Below, in pieces: positions 1-7,427 of a DNA stretch of 10,577 bases. The position numbers and the translations under genes were made by a program. The notes beneath the pieces are model-generated. The model searched no databases, was not told where the DNA came from, and was given only the letters and a program-made list of their open reading frames with translations. The stretch is from assembly GCA_034696485.1 (NCBI GenBank), contig JAQIWT010001492.1, positions 1 through 10,577 on the forward strand. The letters run 5' to 3'. Every line of letters starts with the position of its first letter. The stretch's first letter is position 1. The stretch comes from Isohypsibius dastychi. Lineage: Eukaryota > Tardigrada > Eutardigrada > Parachela > Isohypsibiidae.

Positions 1-50
1 TACGTATGCTGTATTATGTGATGCCATGTCACGTACGATACCGTAGGTTT
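1..50. repeat. TACG-rich degenerate repeat fragment
   Basis: The first bases are rich in TACG, and positions 28-41 (GTCACGTACGATAC) match the 19-bp unit of the tandem array at 8533-8589 exactly. It is probably the edge of another array or a scattered copy of the same repeat. The copy is short and cut by the window edge, so its extent is unknown. Confidence 0.4.
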
Positions 51-77
51 TTTCGCCAAAGGCCGGCGGGGTGACAG

Positions 78-100
78 AATGCCCGCCACAGGTGGGCATT
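78..100. other. 10-bp hairpin
   Basis: Arms 78-87 and 91-100 pair over ten positions around a three-base loop, with a single G-T pair and otherwise perfect. No RNA family is recognised. It lies just left of a second, tighter hairpin (110-123), so both may belong to the end of one repeat. Confidence 0.4.
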
Positions 101-109
101 GAGTAAATT

Positions 110-129
110 CGCTCTTCGGAGCGGTTTTT
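110..129 (+). other. TTCG-tetraloop hairpin followed by T5
   Basis: Positions 110-114 (CGCTC) pair perfectly with 119-123 (GAGCG) around a TTCG loop, the very stable C(UUCG)G tetraloop in RNA form. A run of five T follows at 125-129. The shape resembles a terminator, and a T run also ends RNA polymerase III transcripts, but no upstream RNA gene with A and B boxes is visible. It could equally be chance or a transposon end. Confidence 0.35.
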
Positions 130-140
130 AACGAGGAATA

Positions 141-189
141 TTTTATTTATTAAGCCGAACAACCTTTTGTTATTGACACAACCTTTTTT
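141..189 (+). repeat. Left arm of 49-bp inverted repeat
   Basis: This arm is the exact reverse complement of 683-731. It contains the core AAGCCGAACAACC followed by TTTTGTTATTGACACAACC. Confidence 0.9.
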
Positions 190-675
190 CTAAATTATAA
201 AAACGACTCCTTGGAAACAAGTTTGTTTGTGATTTTCAAAAACAGAGTCCCTAGTGAGGCCATTGTCCGACATATCAGGCAGACAACTGGCAAAGCAGTT
301 ATTGCTAAAGACGTGCGCAACCTCAAACAGAGAACTGATCTCGAGAAACGGGCTGGAAGAAATGAAATGGAAATGTTGGAGGAGGTGATTCTGCAGATAC
401 GAGGTAGTAACAATGAGAAGGCTGATGTGCGAACAAGAGTTGTTGACAACAAACTTTTGGGGCTGACAATCATCACTACTGCAATGAAGAAAAACTTCAA
501 CCTGAACCCAGAAGTTCTGTTTGTCGATGGGACGTACAAAATTAACAAAGAGGGGTACTGCATGTACGCGGTCATCAGTGAAGATCGTCATGGTAGAGGC
601 CAGCCAGTAGCTGTTGGATTCCTAGCCAATCGGTCGGCAGCCAAAAACCAGCACAATTCCTGCTCGAGTTTTTAA
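154..675 (+). pseudogene. MULE / ZSWIM-like transposase fragment
   Basis: The frame is open from 154 (after TAA at 151-153) to the stop at 673-675 and has no good ATG at its start, so this is an internal piece. The tract NRVPSEAIVRHIRQTTGKAV followed by LFVDGTYKIN, GYCMYAVISED and QPVAVGFLANRS is typical of the RNase H-like domain shared by Mutator-like transposases and the ZSWIM1/ZSWIM3 proteins. The Asp in VDGTYK (codon near 526-534) would be the first catalytic acid. The later Asp/Glu and the SWIM zinc finger are missing. Near 655 the homologous reading seems to move to another frame (FLLEFLKFK is readable from 657), so the end is frameshifted. It is a remnant, not a working enzyme. A domesticated-gene fragment is less likely because of the flanking inverted repeats. 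Confidence 0.65.
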
Positions 676-682
676 AATTTAA

Positions 683-731
683 AAAAAAGGTTGTGTCAAT
701 AACAAAAGGTTGTTCGGCTTAATAAATAAAA
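683..731 (-). repeat. Right arm of 49-bp inverted repeat
   Basis: This arm is the exact reverse complement of 141-189. The preceding transposase-like frame runs straight into it. Confidence 0.9.
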
Positions 732-775
732 AATTGATAAAAGGTTGTGTGAATAACAAAAGGTTGTGCAAATGG
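683..775. repeat. Subterminal AAGGTTGTG repeats
   Basis: AAGGTTGTG or close variants recur about every 15-35 bp, at roughly 687, 707, 741, 759 and 772, and two of them are preceded or followed by AATAACAAA. Clustered short repeats inside transposon ends often bind transposase, which is an inference here. The motif decays into GGGTGTGCGATTAG by about 815. From 776 to 1077 I see only AT-rich sequence and no gene. Confidence 0.5.
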
Positions 776-1077
776 TTGTGGGAATAGCATTTGGTTAAAA
801 AAGGGTGTGCGATTAGCCTCTCCCTAATAACTTCAACGTTTGTCAATTCATAAATGTTTTTTCTGTTACAAGAAGTTTTTTTCCCAAAAAACTGTCGATA
901 ATGATGATGAAGTAAATCTGGGATTTCAATATCCGGACTTAAACATCAAACGTGGTCAAGTCGGGGCGATGACAGCATCATATTAGTATGGAATATTAAT
1001 ATGAATATCTTATGCTTTTGATATTTCAATTTTTGTTTGGGATTTTTGTTTTAAAACAGATTTTTGCATTCATTTAG

Positions 1078-2270
1078 ATGGACTTGTGGAACTGCGCATT
1101 GTGCGACAAGATCTTCCAAGCAAAAGATAATATTCACACCCACCTTCAAAATGTCCATAAACTCAAGGAGAATTCGACGGAAACTGAAAAGAAAGAAATG
1201 GAAGCTCGAGAAGAAGCCGAAGAAAAAGAACTGCTGAAATGCATTATTTGTCTACTGACCTTCCATAACCAGAAAGCCCTGGGAGAACATTTCGCAACAC
1301 ATCGATCCTTAGCGCAGTTTACTTGTCAACTTTGTCATAAAATATTTGGGAATTTGGACAAAGCGCGGAAACATAATTATGTCCATCGTCCCAATCAGTC
1401 GTCTTGTGATATTTGTGGACATGCAACCAAGACGCCAAGGATGCTGAAACTTCACATGGTCACTCATTCTAAGGTCAGTCATCCGGGAGATTAGGATATA
1501 AAGGACCATTCGCATGTTGAATTTTGGTGAAAATAATGCCGGTGGAACCGTTCTCCATCGAATCCGTAGATCACTTTAACACACTGTAGTTCTTCAACGA
1601 ATTATTCGAAATTGGTCGAGCTTTTGCAGTTGAACACGGTTTTGATCATAGCTTGTTGATCATGGATTTGAGACGGATTTTTGTAATTGAATTTTTTTAG
1701 GCTGAGCTGGAATGTCTTTATTGCATCTTGAAATTCAAAGAAGAACAAGCCCTGCGAAAACACACCCTCCTCATGCACAACCCGAACAAGCCCAAAAAAA
1801 TCGTTGGAAAACGCTGGAAAAACAAGGAGTCATCCGTCATCACGGAAGACCATTTCTACAAATGCCGCGAATGCAACATTGGATTCTACCACCGGAAGTC
1901 GCTTTTGTCTCACCTGGAATCACGGCATCCGGATCTTCCACTACACTCAGTTCCCGAATTGAACCTTCCGGTCAAAAAAGTCAACGCTTTTCAATGTCGA
2001 AGTTGCAAAACCCGATTTCTGACGGAAGAACACGCGTTGCATCATCTGGAGAAGAAACATGAGATGACTTCTGGAGGTGATGCGGGAACGTCGACATCTT
2101 CGAAGGAGCGCATGGATTCCATGATGAAGAAACACATGTTCAATGCGCATTGGTGCGAAATGTGCGGATGTTATTTTTTGGGAGGGAAAGTACTTTTGAA
2201 ACATGTGAAGACCTCGCATCCGGAATATATGGCGATTTTAATGCCGGAAACGGTATTAAATGTGACATGA
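1078..2270 (+). CDS. C2H2 zinc-finger protein, eight fingers, two exons
   Basis: Exon 1 is 1078-1473 and exon 2 is 1701-2270. The 227-bp intron 1474-1700 starts GTCAGT, ends TTTTTTTAG, and keeps the frame at a phase-0 junction. The product is 321 aa. Eight C-x2-C-x12-H-x3/4-H fingers are visible at residues 6-27, 55-75, 83-103, 110-130, 137-158, 187-208, 231-252 and 284-305. The fifth begins just after the splice junction, which supports the intron call. A charged Lys/Glu stretch (28-54) separates fingers 1 and 2 and may be helical. Such proteins usually bind DNA, sometimes RNA, in the nucleus. The linkers are long and unlike the TGEKP type, so this is not a KRAB-like tandem array. The ATG directly follows CATTTAG, an acceptor-like sequence, so 1078 may be the start of an internal exon and the true N-terminus may lie upstream. 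No canonical poly(A) signal was found just after the stop. No orthologue is recognised. Confidence 0.85.
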
Positions 2271-2717
2271 ATTTTCGTGTGTTTGAGTTGTTCGATCGGT
2301 CGGTTTAAATACTCCATGTCATGTTACCGGTATATATGTGGTTGTTTTTCTAATTGCTGCCTATTTGTGAGTTCCGATGAACGCTGACTTCCCTTTAATA
2401 TTGAACTTGTTCTGGTGAATGGGGCATGGTGTCCTCTGCTGTATCTAATTCGAGTTGGTGAGCTTGGAAGTGCGCCGGAACCTCGGTGCATTACCCGGCG
2501 CTCACGCGTTAGCAATCAAGGGGGGGGGGTATAGAAAAAGTTGAAGAGTTGAAGTGACGCAAAGGTAGAGAGAGAAGAATGGAAGTTGACAGGAAGAAAC
2601 TCGGAAATTCTTGCACCAGGCAGATTCGAGAATTGAGAATATTTCTTAGACAACAAATGCGGTCCCCCCCCCCACCGTTGTTTTTGAACATCGTAAGAGC
2701 ACCACATCGAAATCAAG
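2271..2717. other. Intergenic region without a gene
   Basis: No credible coding region is visible. The region contains a 7-bp GC hairpin (2472-2478 GCGCCGG with 2495-2501 CCGGCGC), a G10 run (2520-2529), a purine-rich stretch (about 2530-2640) and a C10 run (2664-2673). It would contain the 3' UTR of the zinc-finger gene. Open frames on the minus strand here read through the homopolymers and lack protein character. Confidence 0.5.
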
Positions 2718-2723
2718 TTTATT
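2718..2723 (-). promoter_or_regulatory. Poly(A) signal AATAAA of gene A
   Basis: The minus strand reads AATAAA here, about 100 nt after the stop of gene A. This is a usual 3' UTR length for a small gene. Confidence 0.55.
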
Positions 2724-2824
2724 TCTTCATGATAACGAGATACATTTCGCCGGTTTAAAGAATTGCAAGTGACAAGGCAGAGGTACTCGCTCTTCTAGTA
2801 TGCGTGTCAAATGTCACCATCATC

Positions 2825-3402
2825 TTAGTTCTTCTTGTTATGAACAACATTATCACCGCACTGCATGTTCCATGTACAATCGCGGTCCCCTTCGCAAGTA
2901 GCGAATTTGCCTTTTCCTTTCGAGAAGCCTTCGGTTTGCGTGTAGCACCATTCGTCACCCTCCACAGCGGTGTCTTTCAAGTAGGCCCAACATTTGTTTT
3001 GGAAGCAGCCGCACTTGTTGCCATCTTTGAATCCGGGACATCGAAACTCATCGGCGGTCGGCTGTGATAGGTCGTCGCCTTTATGGGTGACGTTGTTTCC
3101 GCACTCCATTCCCCAGCTGCAGTCTTTGGCCTCTGTGCAAACTGCCCACCTCTCCATGCCTTTTGTGAAGCCCTCAACTTGGGTGTAACACCACGGATCG
3201 CCGGCCTTGCTCTCTTTTGAAATGTACGACCAGCACCATCCTCTGTGACAGCCGCATAGTTTGCCGTCTCCGAAGGCAGGACACCTTGACCGATCGGCCG
3301 TGCAGACAGCTGCAAAAATCAAAAGGTCACGAAAATTACGGTTGATGTGGGCGTCTACTTACCGATGCAGCCTAACAGAAAAAGTGCAACGAAGACTTTC
3401 AT
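2825..3402 (-). CDS. Gene A: secreted two-module cysteine-rich protein
   Basis: Exon 1 is 3402-3363 (40 nt) and exon 2 is 3309-2825. The 53-bp intron (3362-3310) starts GTAAGT, ends TTTTTGCAG and has phase 1. The product is 174 aa. Residues 1-14 or 1-18 form a signal peptide (MKVFVALFLLGCIA), so the protein should be secreted or luminal. Two eight-cysteine modules follow: Cys 23, 32, 34, 39, 54, 71, 77, 83 and Cys 104, 113, 115, 120, 135, 152, 158, 164. Each shows DGxxCGC, CW, WCYTQxEG and DCxWxMxCG. A QPTADE linker joins them, and one extra Cys (16) precedes module 1. One N-glycosylation sequon (NVT, 86-88) is present. The protein most resembles gene C, which shares the QPTADE linker. It is transcribed away from gene B, with 480 bp between the ATGs. 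The disulfide-rich fold suggests an extracellular protein, but its function is unknown. The WCYT motif loosely recalls fibronectin type II or kringle modules, but the spacing does not fit either. Confidence 0.88.
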
Positions 3403-3454
3403 TTTCAAATCTGTGAACTCTGATTGTGAAGGGAAAGAAGAACGAGTAGCTTGA

Positions 3455-3461
3455 CTTTTAA
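3455..3461 (-). promoter_or_regulatory. TATA-like box of gene A (TTAAAAG)
   Basis: The minus strand reads CGTTAAAAGTCAAG here. The first T is 59 nt before the ATG of gene A. Related boxes occur at nearly the same distance in B, C and D, which is the main support. Confidence 0.5.
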
Positions 3462-3822
3462 CGACAGTTGACTTTTTTGCCTCCAGGTAATTGATACAAA
3501 CCAGCTGTTGCTGCGGTTATGTTGTTTTGTTCAACACAGCCAGACCCACTTTTTCCTGGAAATGTTATTCAATTATGCTGTATTTTTATTGTCTGCACTG
3601 CCGCCAAGCGTTAATCAAATCCATCAACGCGGAAGATTGAGTTTGGCAGATGGTTGTTTCTCCACGTAATGCATCGTAAATCAAGGCTTTTTCGGTTTTG
3701 AGATCAAGATTGACGTGAACACCTGTGTGAATTTCTCAGAAATGTTGACATTATCTAACAGAAATTGATATTTGAAAGTGATTAATATTTCCTCGTGCCC
3801 TGTGGCTGCATTAAGCACCCGC
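3462..3822. promoter_or_regulatory. Divergent intergenic region between genes A and B
   Basis: This AT-rich spacer lies between the two divergent TATA-like boxes. No open frame worth calling is present. It should contain shared upstream control elements, but I could not find a long stretch in common with the equivalent C-D spacer (6975-7374). Confidence 0.4.
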
Positions 3823-3830
3823 TTAAGAAG
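3823..3830 (+). promoter_or_regulatory. TATA-like box of gene B (TTAAGAAG)
   Basis: The sequence GCTTAAGAAGCTAG has its first T 60 nt before the ATG at 3883. It corresponds in position and shape to the boxes of A, C and D. Confidence 0.45.
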
Positions 3831-3882
3831 CTAGACCAATCCGATTCATTTGACATTAGTTTCACGATTCCTAGTTGTAAGA

Positions 3883-4523
3883 ATGAATCTCCTTCTCGTG
3901 CTTTCTGTATCAGCCTGCATCGGTAAGAAGATATGAGACTGTACAAGTATCGCTTGCCGTAACCTTCCTCATTCTGTGTTGCAGCTGTGTGCACAGCTCG
4001 GACAAGATGCCCATCTTTCGAAGACGGTAAACAATGTGGCTGCTCGAAAGGCTGGTGCTGGGCGTACCTGAAAAATGGGAGTAAAGCCGGCGACCCGTGG
4101 TGCTCCACTCAAGTGGAGGGTCACCCAAAAGGCTTGAAAAAGTTCGCCAAATGCACGTCCGATCGTGACTGTAGCTGGGAGATGACCTGCGGAGATGATA
4201 TGGTTCTGAAGGGAGCCGATGTCTTGCCGGTGGACGCTGACAAATTCCAATGCCCGACCTTCTACGATGGCACAAGATGCGGATGCTGGAAGGAGAGGTG
4301 CTGGGCATACGCCAGTGACGAAGAGGGAAAGAAGGGACGGATAGGAAACGGAAAATGGTGCTACACACAGAAAGAGGGAGTTGCTCATGGAGAACGAGAT
4401 TTCGCCAACTGCACCTCGAACCGTGATTGCAGCTGGAAGATGACCTGTGGGGATGAAATGCAATTCCAAGGGTCGGATGAAAAACGCAACGTTGCAGGAA
4501 ATGTTGTCGCTGTTGGTTTTTAG
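3883..4523 (+). CDS. Gene B: secreted two-module cysteine-rich protein
   Basis: Exon 1 is 3883-3922 (40 nt) and exon 2 is 3985-4523. The 62-bp intron starts GTAAGA, ends TGTTGCAG and has phase 1. The product is 192 aa. The signal peptide is MNLLLVLSVSACIA, less like the MKV(F/L)VAL peptides of the other three. Module 1 has Cys 22, 31, 33, 38, 53, 70, 76, 82, and reads WCSTQ where the others read WCYTQ. Module 2 has Cys 103, 112, 114, 119, 139, 156, 162, 168, with five extra residues (a Lys/Gly-rich loop) between the fourth and fifth Cys. Sequons NGS and NCT occur. A 24-residue tail follows the last Cys and ends in a hydrophobic stretch (VVAVGF). Module 2 is nearly identical to that of gene D at the nucleotide level. 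The function is unknown; an extracellular disulfide-rich role is inferred. Confidence 0.88.
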
Positions 4524-4627
4524 ATTTCGTGTAAACAGAAAGAAGATTTTAAGCAATTTTTCAATCCCTGTTAACAATTTCTGGGTCGCCTATTTTGAAT
4601 CTGATAACCACCACACTCTTGGATCTT

Positions 4628-4633
4628 ATTAAA
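4628..4633 (+). promoter_or_regulatory. Poly(A) signal ATTAAA of gene B
   Basis: ATTAAA, the commonest variant signal, lies about 105 nt after the stop of gene B. Confidence 0.45.
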
Positions 4634-4672
4634 GAACACGATTGGTGTGAAGTTACTTGCCAGCCTTTTCCG

Positions 4673-4722
4673 ATAGCCCCAAGTTTGATCATAATTGCGG
4701 TTTGACATACAGTGTGAGGCGG
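4673..4722 (+). repeat. Left arm of imperfect inverted repeat
   Basis: The core 4697-4722 matches the reverse complement of 5107-5132 at 22 of 26 positions (GCGGTTYGACA then AGTGTGAGGCGG). Similarity continues outward with gaps to ATAGCC at 4673-4678, matched by GGCTAT at 5149-5154. Confidence 0.55.
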
Positions 4723-4840
4723 TGCTAGTGACGTAACTTGGTGCGCGTTGATTGACTAATTGGTTATATCATACAAGTGATCTTTTCGCTTGATTACCAC
4801 GAATCTATATTGCGTATCTCACCAGAAAAGAAGAAAAACA

Positions 4841-4860
4841 AATCAAACAAAAGTTTGATT
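4841..4860. other. 8-bp perfect hairpin
   Basis: AATCAAAC (4841-4848) pairs with GTTTGATT (4853-4860) around AAAA. It sits inside the inverted-repeat unit 4673-5154. No function can be assigned. Confidence 0.35.
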
Positions 4861-5106
4861 GTATGTACTCCAGCTCTCGGATTTCGAACATACACGCAAC
4901 GTGTCTCTGGGTTTTCCTGCTCGCAGTGACCCGAAAAAGCTTGGGCTAGTGCAGGTTGAACAACCACGCCTCTTCCCATTCTTCTTTCTAGATGATCAAC
5001 AATCAGAATTAAAATTTGCACGCCAATTCGTGGTATATACATACAGCACAGCAGTCGTGTGAGATGCCTGTGGATAACGATCTGTTCCCGCTCTCAATCA
5101 ATCGAG

Positions 5107-5154
5107 CCGCCTCACACTTCGTGTCGAACCGCAGTTGTTAAAGAACTTGGCTAT
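5107..5154 (-). repeat. Right arm of imperfect inverted repeat
   Basis: This is the partner of 4673-4722. Together the arms bound about 480 bp with no credible gene, which suggests a degraded MITE-like element. Confidence 0.55.
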
Positions 5155-6268
5155 ATATTTCGGGCATTGCCACAAAAGACAAGAAACAGGAACTAGTCAG
5201 GGTTTTTCTGGCTTCCCCCAAAAATTACATAAACACTTATGTTCACACGAGTGGTCCAGTTAGTTTTTCGCAAAAGCTGACGTTCAGAAACATTGACAAG
5301 GCACTTCTACAATGTCGCTATTTTCGATGAGGTTCACTGATCAGGAGAGGTTTTTTCAACTCATAAGGACCTTGTTTCCTTACGTGTTGCGACTTAGCTA
5401 GTTTCTGCTGCCGAACAGTATTGTTTGTTGTATGATTTACCCTTTGTGAAGTTTACCTAACTTGAACTTCCAGATAACGGAGTCAGACTTCGATTGCAAT
5501 CTTTTGATGACAGTAATGTCAAGTACAGCATTTCCCATTACCTTGGACGCTTGTGTAAGTTGAACGATTTTATAAGTTGAACGAAATTTTCTTCCCCGTC
5601 GTGGCTCCAGTTGATTTTAGTTAGGGTATTATGCAAGTTGAACGATCATGTATCTTGAACGAATACTGATTTCCATTCAACGCTGCCTAATAACTGCATA
5701 TTTACTTGATCTGTTAAATTGAGCGCATCCATTGATATAAAATTCGAATCCAGACTTTTACAATCATTCGTCTTCTGAATGTAGTTAGGCTTCTGCAATC
5801 GATTAGTTCAATCAAATCCCGGGTCGTCCACCGCTTTTTGACTTCTCTACTACATTTCTTCATGAATCTCGATGCTACACGACCATAGACTCTAAACAGT
5901 TCATGATCATCCTTCTTCCCAGAATGAGCCGAGTTTTGACCGCGGTAACGGTAGTGAACTAAAATTCCTAATTTTCGACAGTGATATCAATCTAAAATCG
6001 TTCATCTGTTCGCATTTCGACTTAAGACCAGATTATTTGAATCCGTTTTATAGTAAGTCAATGGGTGATTGTGCACAATCTGATTTAGTGAAGTAGTCAG
6101 TAATATACTTACTGCAGGCTGACCTGTGAGTTATACATAAAAGATTGGATCGTTTGATTTACCACCAGCGCGAGAAAATACACGCAATGTCACAATTGTT
6201 GACGAATTTTGCTTTGCGACCTATCGGTCATAGTCACACCTGTTTCTGTTGGAATCGCACGAGTAAGT
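5155..6268. other. Long AT-rich intergenic region between genes B and C
   Basis: No gene is visible on either strand, and no remnant of the cysteine modules was found. Contents worth noting are the AAGTTGAACGA repeats at 5556-5663, a perfect 14-bp palindrome GATTGTGCACAATC at 6067-6080, and a nearby 6-bp hairpin CAGTAA/TTACTG at about 6099-6115. Confidence 0.5.
5556..5663 (+). repeat. AAGTTGAACGA short repeats
   Basis: Copies lie at 5556-5567, 5573-5584, 5634-5645 and, degenerate (ATCTTGAACGA), at 5652-5663. Paired copies about 17 bp apart followed by a T/C-rich stretch resemble the ends of pogo/Tigger-type DNA transposons. That comparison is from memory of the element type, not a match. Confidence 0.4.
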
Positions 6269-6274
6269 TTTATT
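6269..6274 (-). promoter_or_regulatory. Poly(A) signal AATAAA of gene C
   Basis: The minus strand reads AATAAA about 53 nt after the stop of gene C. Confidence 0.5.
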
Positions 6275-6326
6275 CCTTAGTTTTTCTAACCTCTGAAATC
6301 AGTAGGCGAGTTGACTAAGGCTAGTT

Positions 6327-6915
6327 CTAAATTCTAAATTCTTCTCCAACATGAGTGAGGTTACTTCCACACTGCATGTTCCAAGTGCAATCGCGGTCAC
6401 CATGGCAAGTGGCGAATCTACCCTTTCCTTTCGGGATGCCTTCGGTCTGAGTGTAGCACCATGGATCACCAGCTTTGTCAGTATCCTTCAGGTACGCCCA
6501 ACAGGAGCCCTTGTAGCAGCCGCATTTGTTGCCATCTTTGAACATGGGACATCGCATCTCATCAGCGGTCGGCTGCGAGGTGTCTTCACCGACATGCGTG
6601 TTGTTGTTTCCGCACTGCATTGACCAGCTACAATCTTTGTTTTCCGTGCAGACTGCCCATCTTTGACTGTGTTTTGGGTAGCCCTCAATCTGGGTGTAGC
6701 ACCATGGTGAGCCTGCCGGGTCGGTTTCATTCAGAAATGACCAGCACCATCCCTTCCAGCAGCCGCACTTTTTGCCATCCTTGAAGGTATCACACGGAAT
6801 ACGAGCCACGCAAGCAGCTACAAAATATAAAACAAAGAGTTATAAAAGGTCATACTTCGTATGGGGGTTTCTTACCAATACAAGCGAAAAGAACGAGTGC
6901 TACAAAGACCTTCAT
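6327..6915 (-). CDS. Gene C: secreted two-module cysteine-rich protein
   Basis: Exon 1 is 6915-6876 (40 nt) and exon 2 is 6817-6327. The 58-bp intron starts GTAAGA, ends TTTTGTAG and has phase 1. The product is 176 aa with signal peptide MKVFVALVLFACIA. The modules have Cys 22, 31, 33, 38, 53, 70, 76, 82 and Cys 103, 112, 114, 119, 134, 151, 157, 163, plus the extra N-terminal Cys 16. Motifs are KDGKKCGC, WCYTQIEG and KDCSWSMQCG, then KDGNKCGC, WCYTQTEG and RDCTWNMQCG. Sequons NET, NNT and NLT give three possible N-glycans, more than in gene A. The QPTADE linker and module-2 sequence tie it to gene A. It is divergent from gene D with 512 bp between the ATGs. The function is unknown and the protein is predicted to be secreted. 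Confidence 0.88.
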
Positions 6916-6966
6916 TCTGAAAATGTGAAGCTCGATTCAAGCGGTTAAAGTCAGACACTAGTCTTG

Positions 6967-6973
6967 CTTTTAA
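6967..6973 (-). promoter_or_regulatory. TATA-like box of gene C (TTAAAAG)
   Basis: The minus strand reads GTTTAAAAGCAAG. The first T of TTAAAAG is 58 nt before the ATG of gene C. Confidence 0.5.
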
Positions 6974-6974
6974 A

Positions 6975-7374
6975 CACGATGTTCTATTAACCTCGAGGGG
7001 AAACATGGCACGAATTCAAAATTAATGGCACTGTTCGCTTTACGATTTATGAAATTGATTGCACAAGTTTGTTCATTTTCAAAACAGTTCGGTGAAATCT
7101 GACTTCTATTATCGGCCGCAATGACAGGTGATTCTCGAAATTGTGCTTATTCAGCCCGATGGCGAGGTACGATTCCGCGCAGAAGACATTCATGCATTTT
7201 TTTCCCTGCCTTCAAACAAGTTCTTGCATCATGTAGACGAGTCTTATTTTGAATGGTTGATCACTTCCTCTTCGTCGAAACTGACTGACAAATTCATGGC
7301 AATTAAGATCATTCGAAGGTTAAACGAACAAAGAACCGATCGTTTTACGCCGTGGGGTGGAACAGCGCTCCATC
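6975..7374. promoter_or_regulatory. Divergent intergenic region between genes C and D
   Basis: This spacer lies between two divergent TATA-like boxes and should hold the upstream control elements of C and D. A GTG-started open frame (7128-7397) crosses it and runs through the gene D box. I do not call it a gene because it has no early ATG and no recognisable domain. Confidence 0.4.
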
Positions 7375-7382
7375 TTAAAAAG
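7375..7382 (+). promoter_or_regulatory. TATA-like box of gene D (TTAAAAAG)
   Basis: The sequence TCTTAAAAAGCCAG has its first T 53 nt before the ATG at 7428. Its position matches the boxes of A, B and C. Confidence 0.45.
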
Positions 7383-7427
7383 CCAGGTGGTTCTTGACTA
7401 TCTTGACTGCAAAGTACTTTTTCAAGA

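Larger units (their letters stand above)
141..731. mobile_element. Inverted-repeat-bounded element carrying a transposase fragment
   Basis: Positions 141-189 and 683-731 are perfect 49-bp inverted repeats. The 493 bp between them is almost wholly filled by a MULE/ZSWIM-like transposase fragment. This looks like a non-autonomous derivative of a cut-and-paste transposon, or a fold-back product of one. I see no target-site duplication next to the repeats (131-140 and 732-741 differ). Further copies of the same GGTTGTG motif continue on the right to about 775, so the true end of the element may lie outside the perfect repeats. Perfect arms imply a young insertion or recent homogenisation. Confidence 0.6.

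Noticed and set aside
131-741. Target-site duplication flanking the 49-bp inverted repeats
   Set aside because: The ten bases on each side (131-140 and 732-741) do not match.
2455-2515. tRNA or tRNA-derived SINE near the GC hairpin
   Set aside because: There is a 7-bp stem, but no recognisable A and B boxes and no cloverleaf.
3969-4577. 202-codon minus-strand open frame opposite gene B, with similar ones opposite D, A and C
   Set aside because: It mirrors the cysteine-rich exon on the other strand and recurs opposite each paralogue because of shared codon use. Splicing, signal peptide and conservation all support the sense strand.
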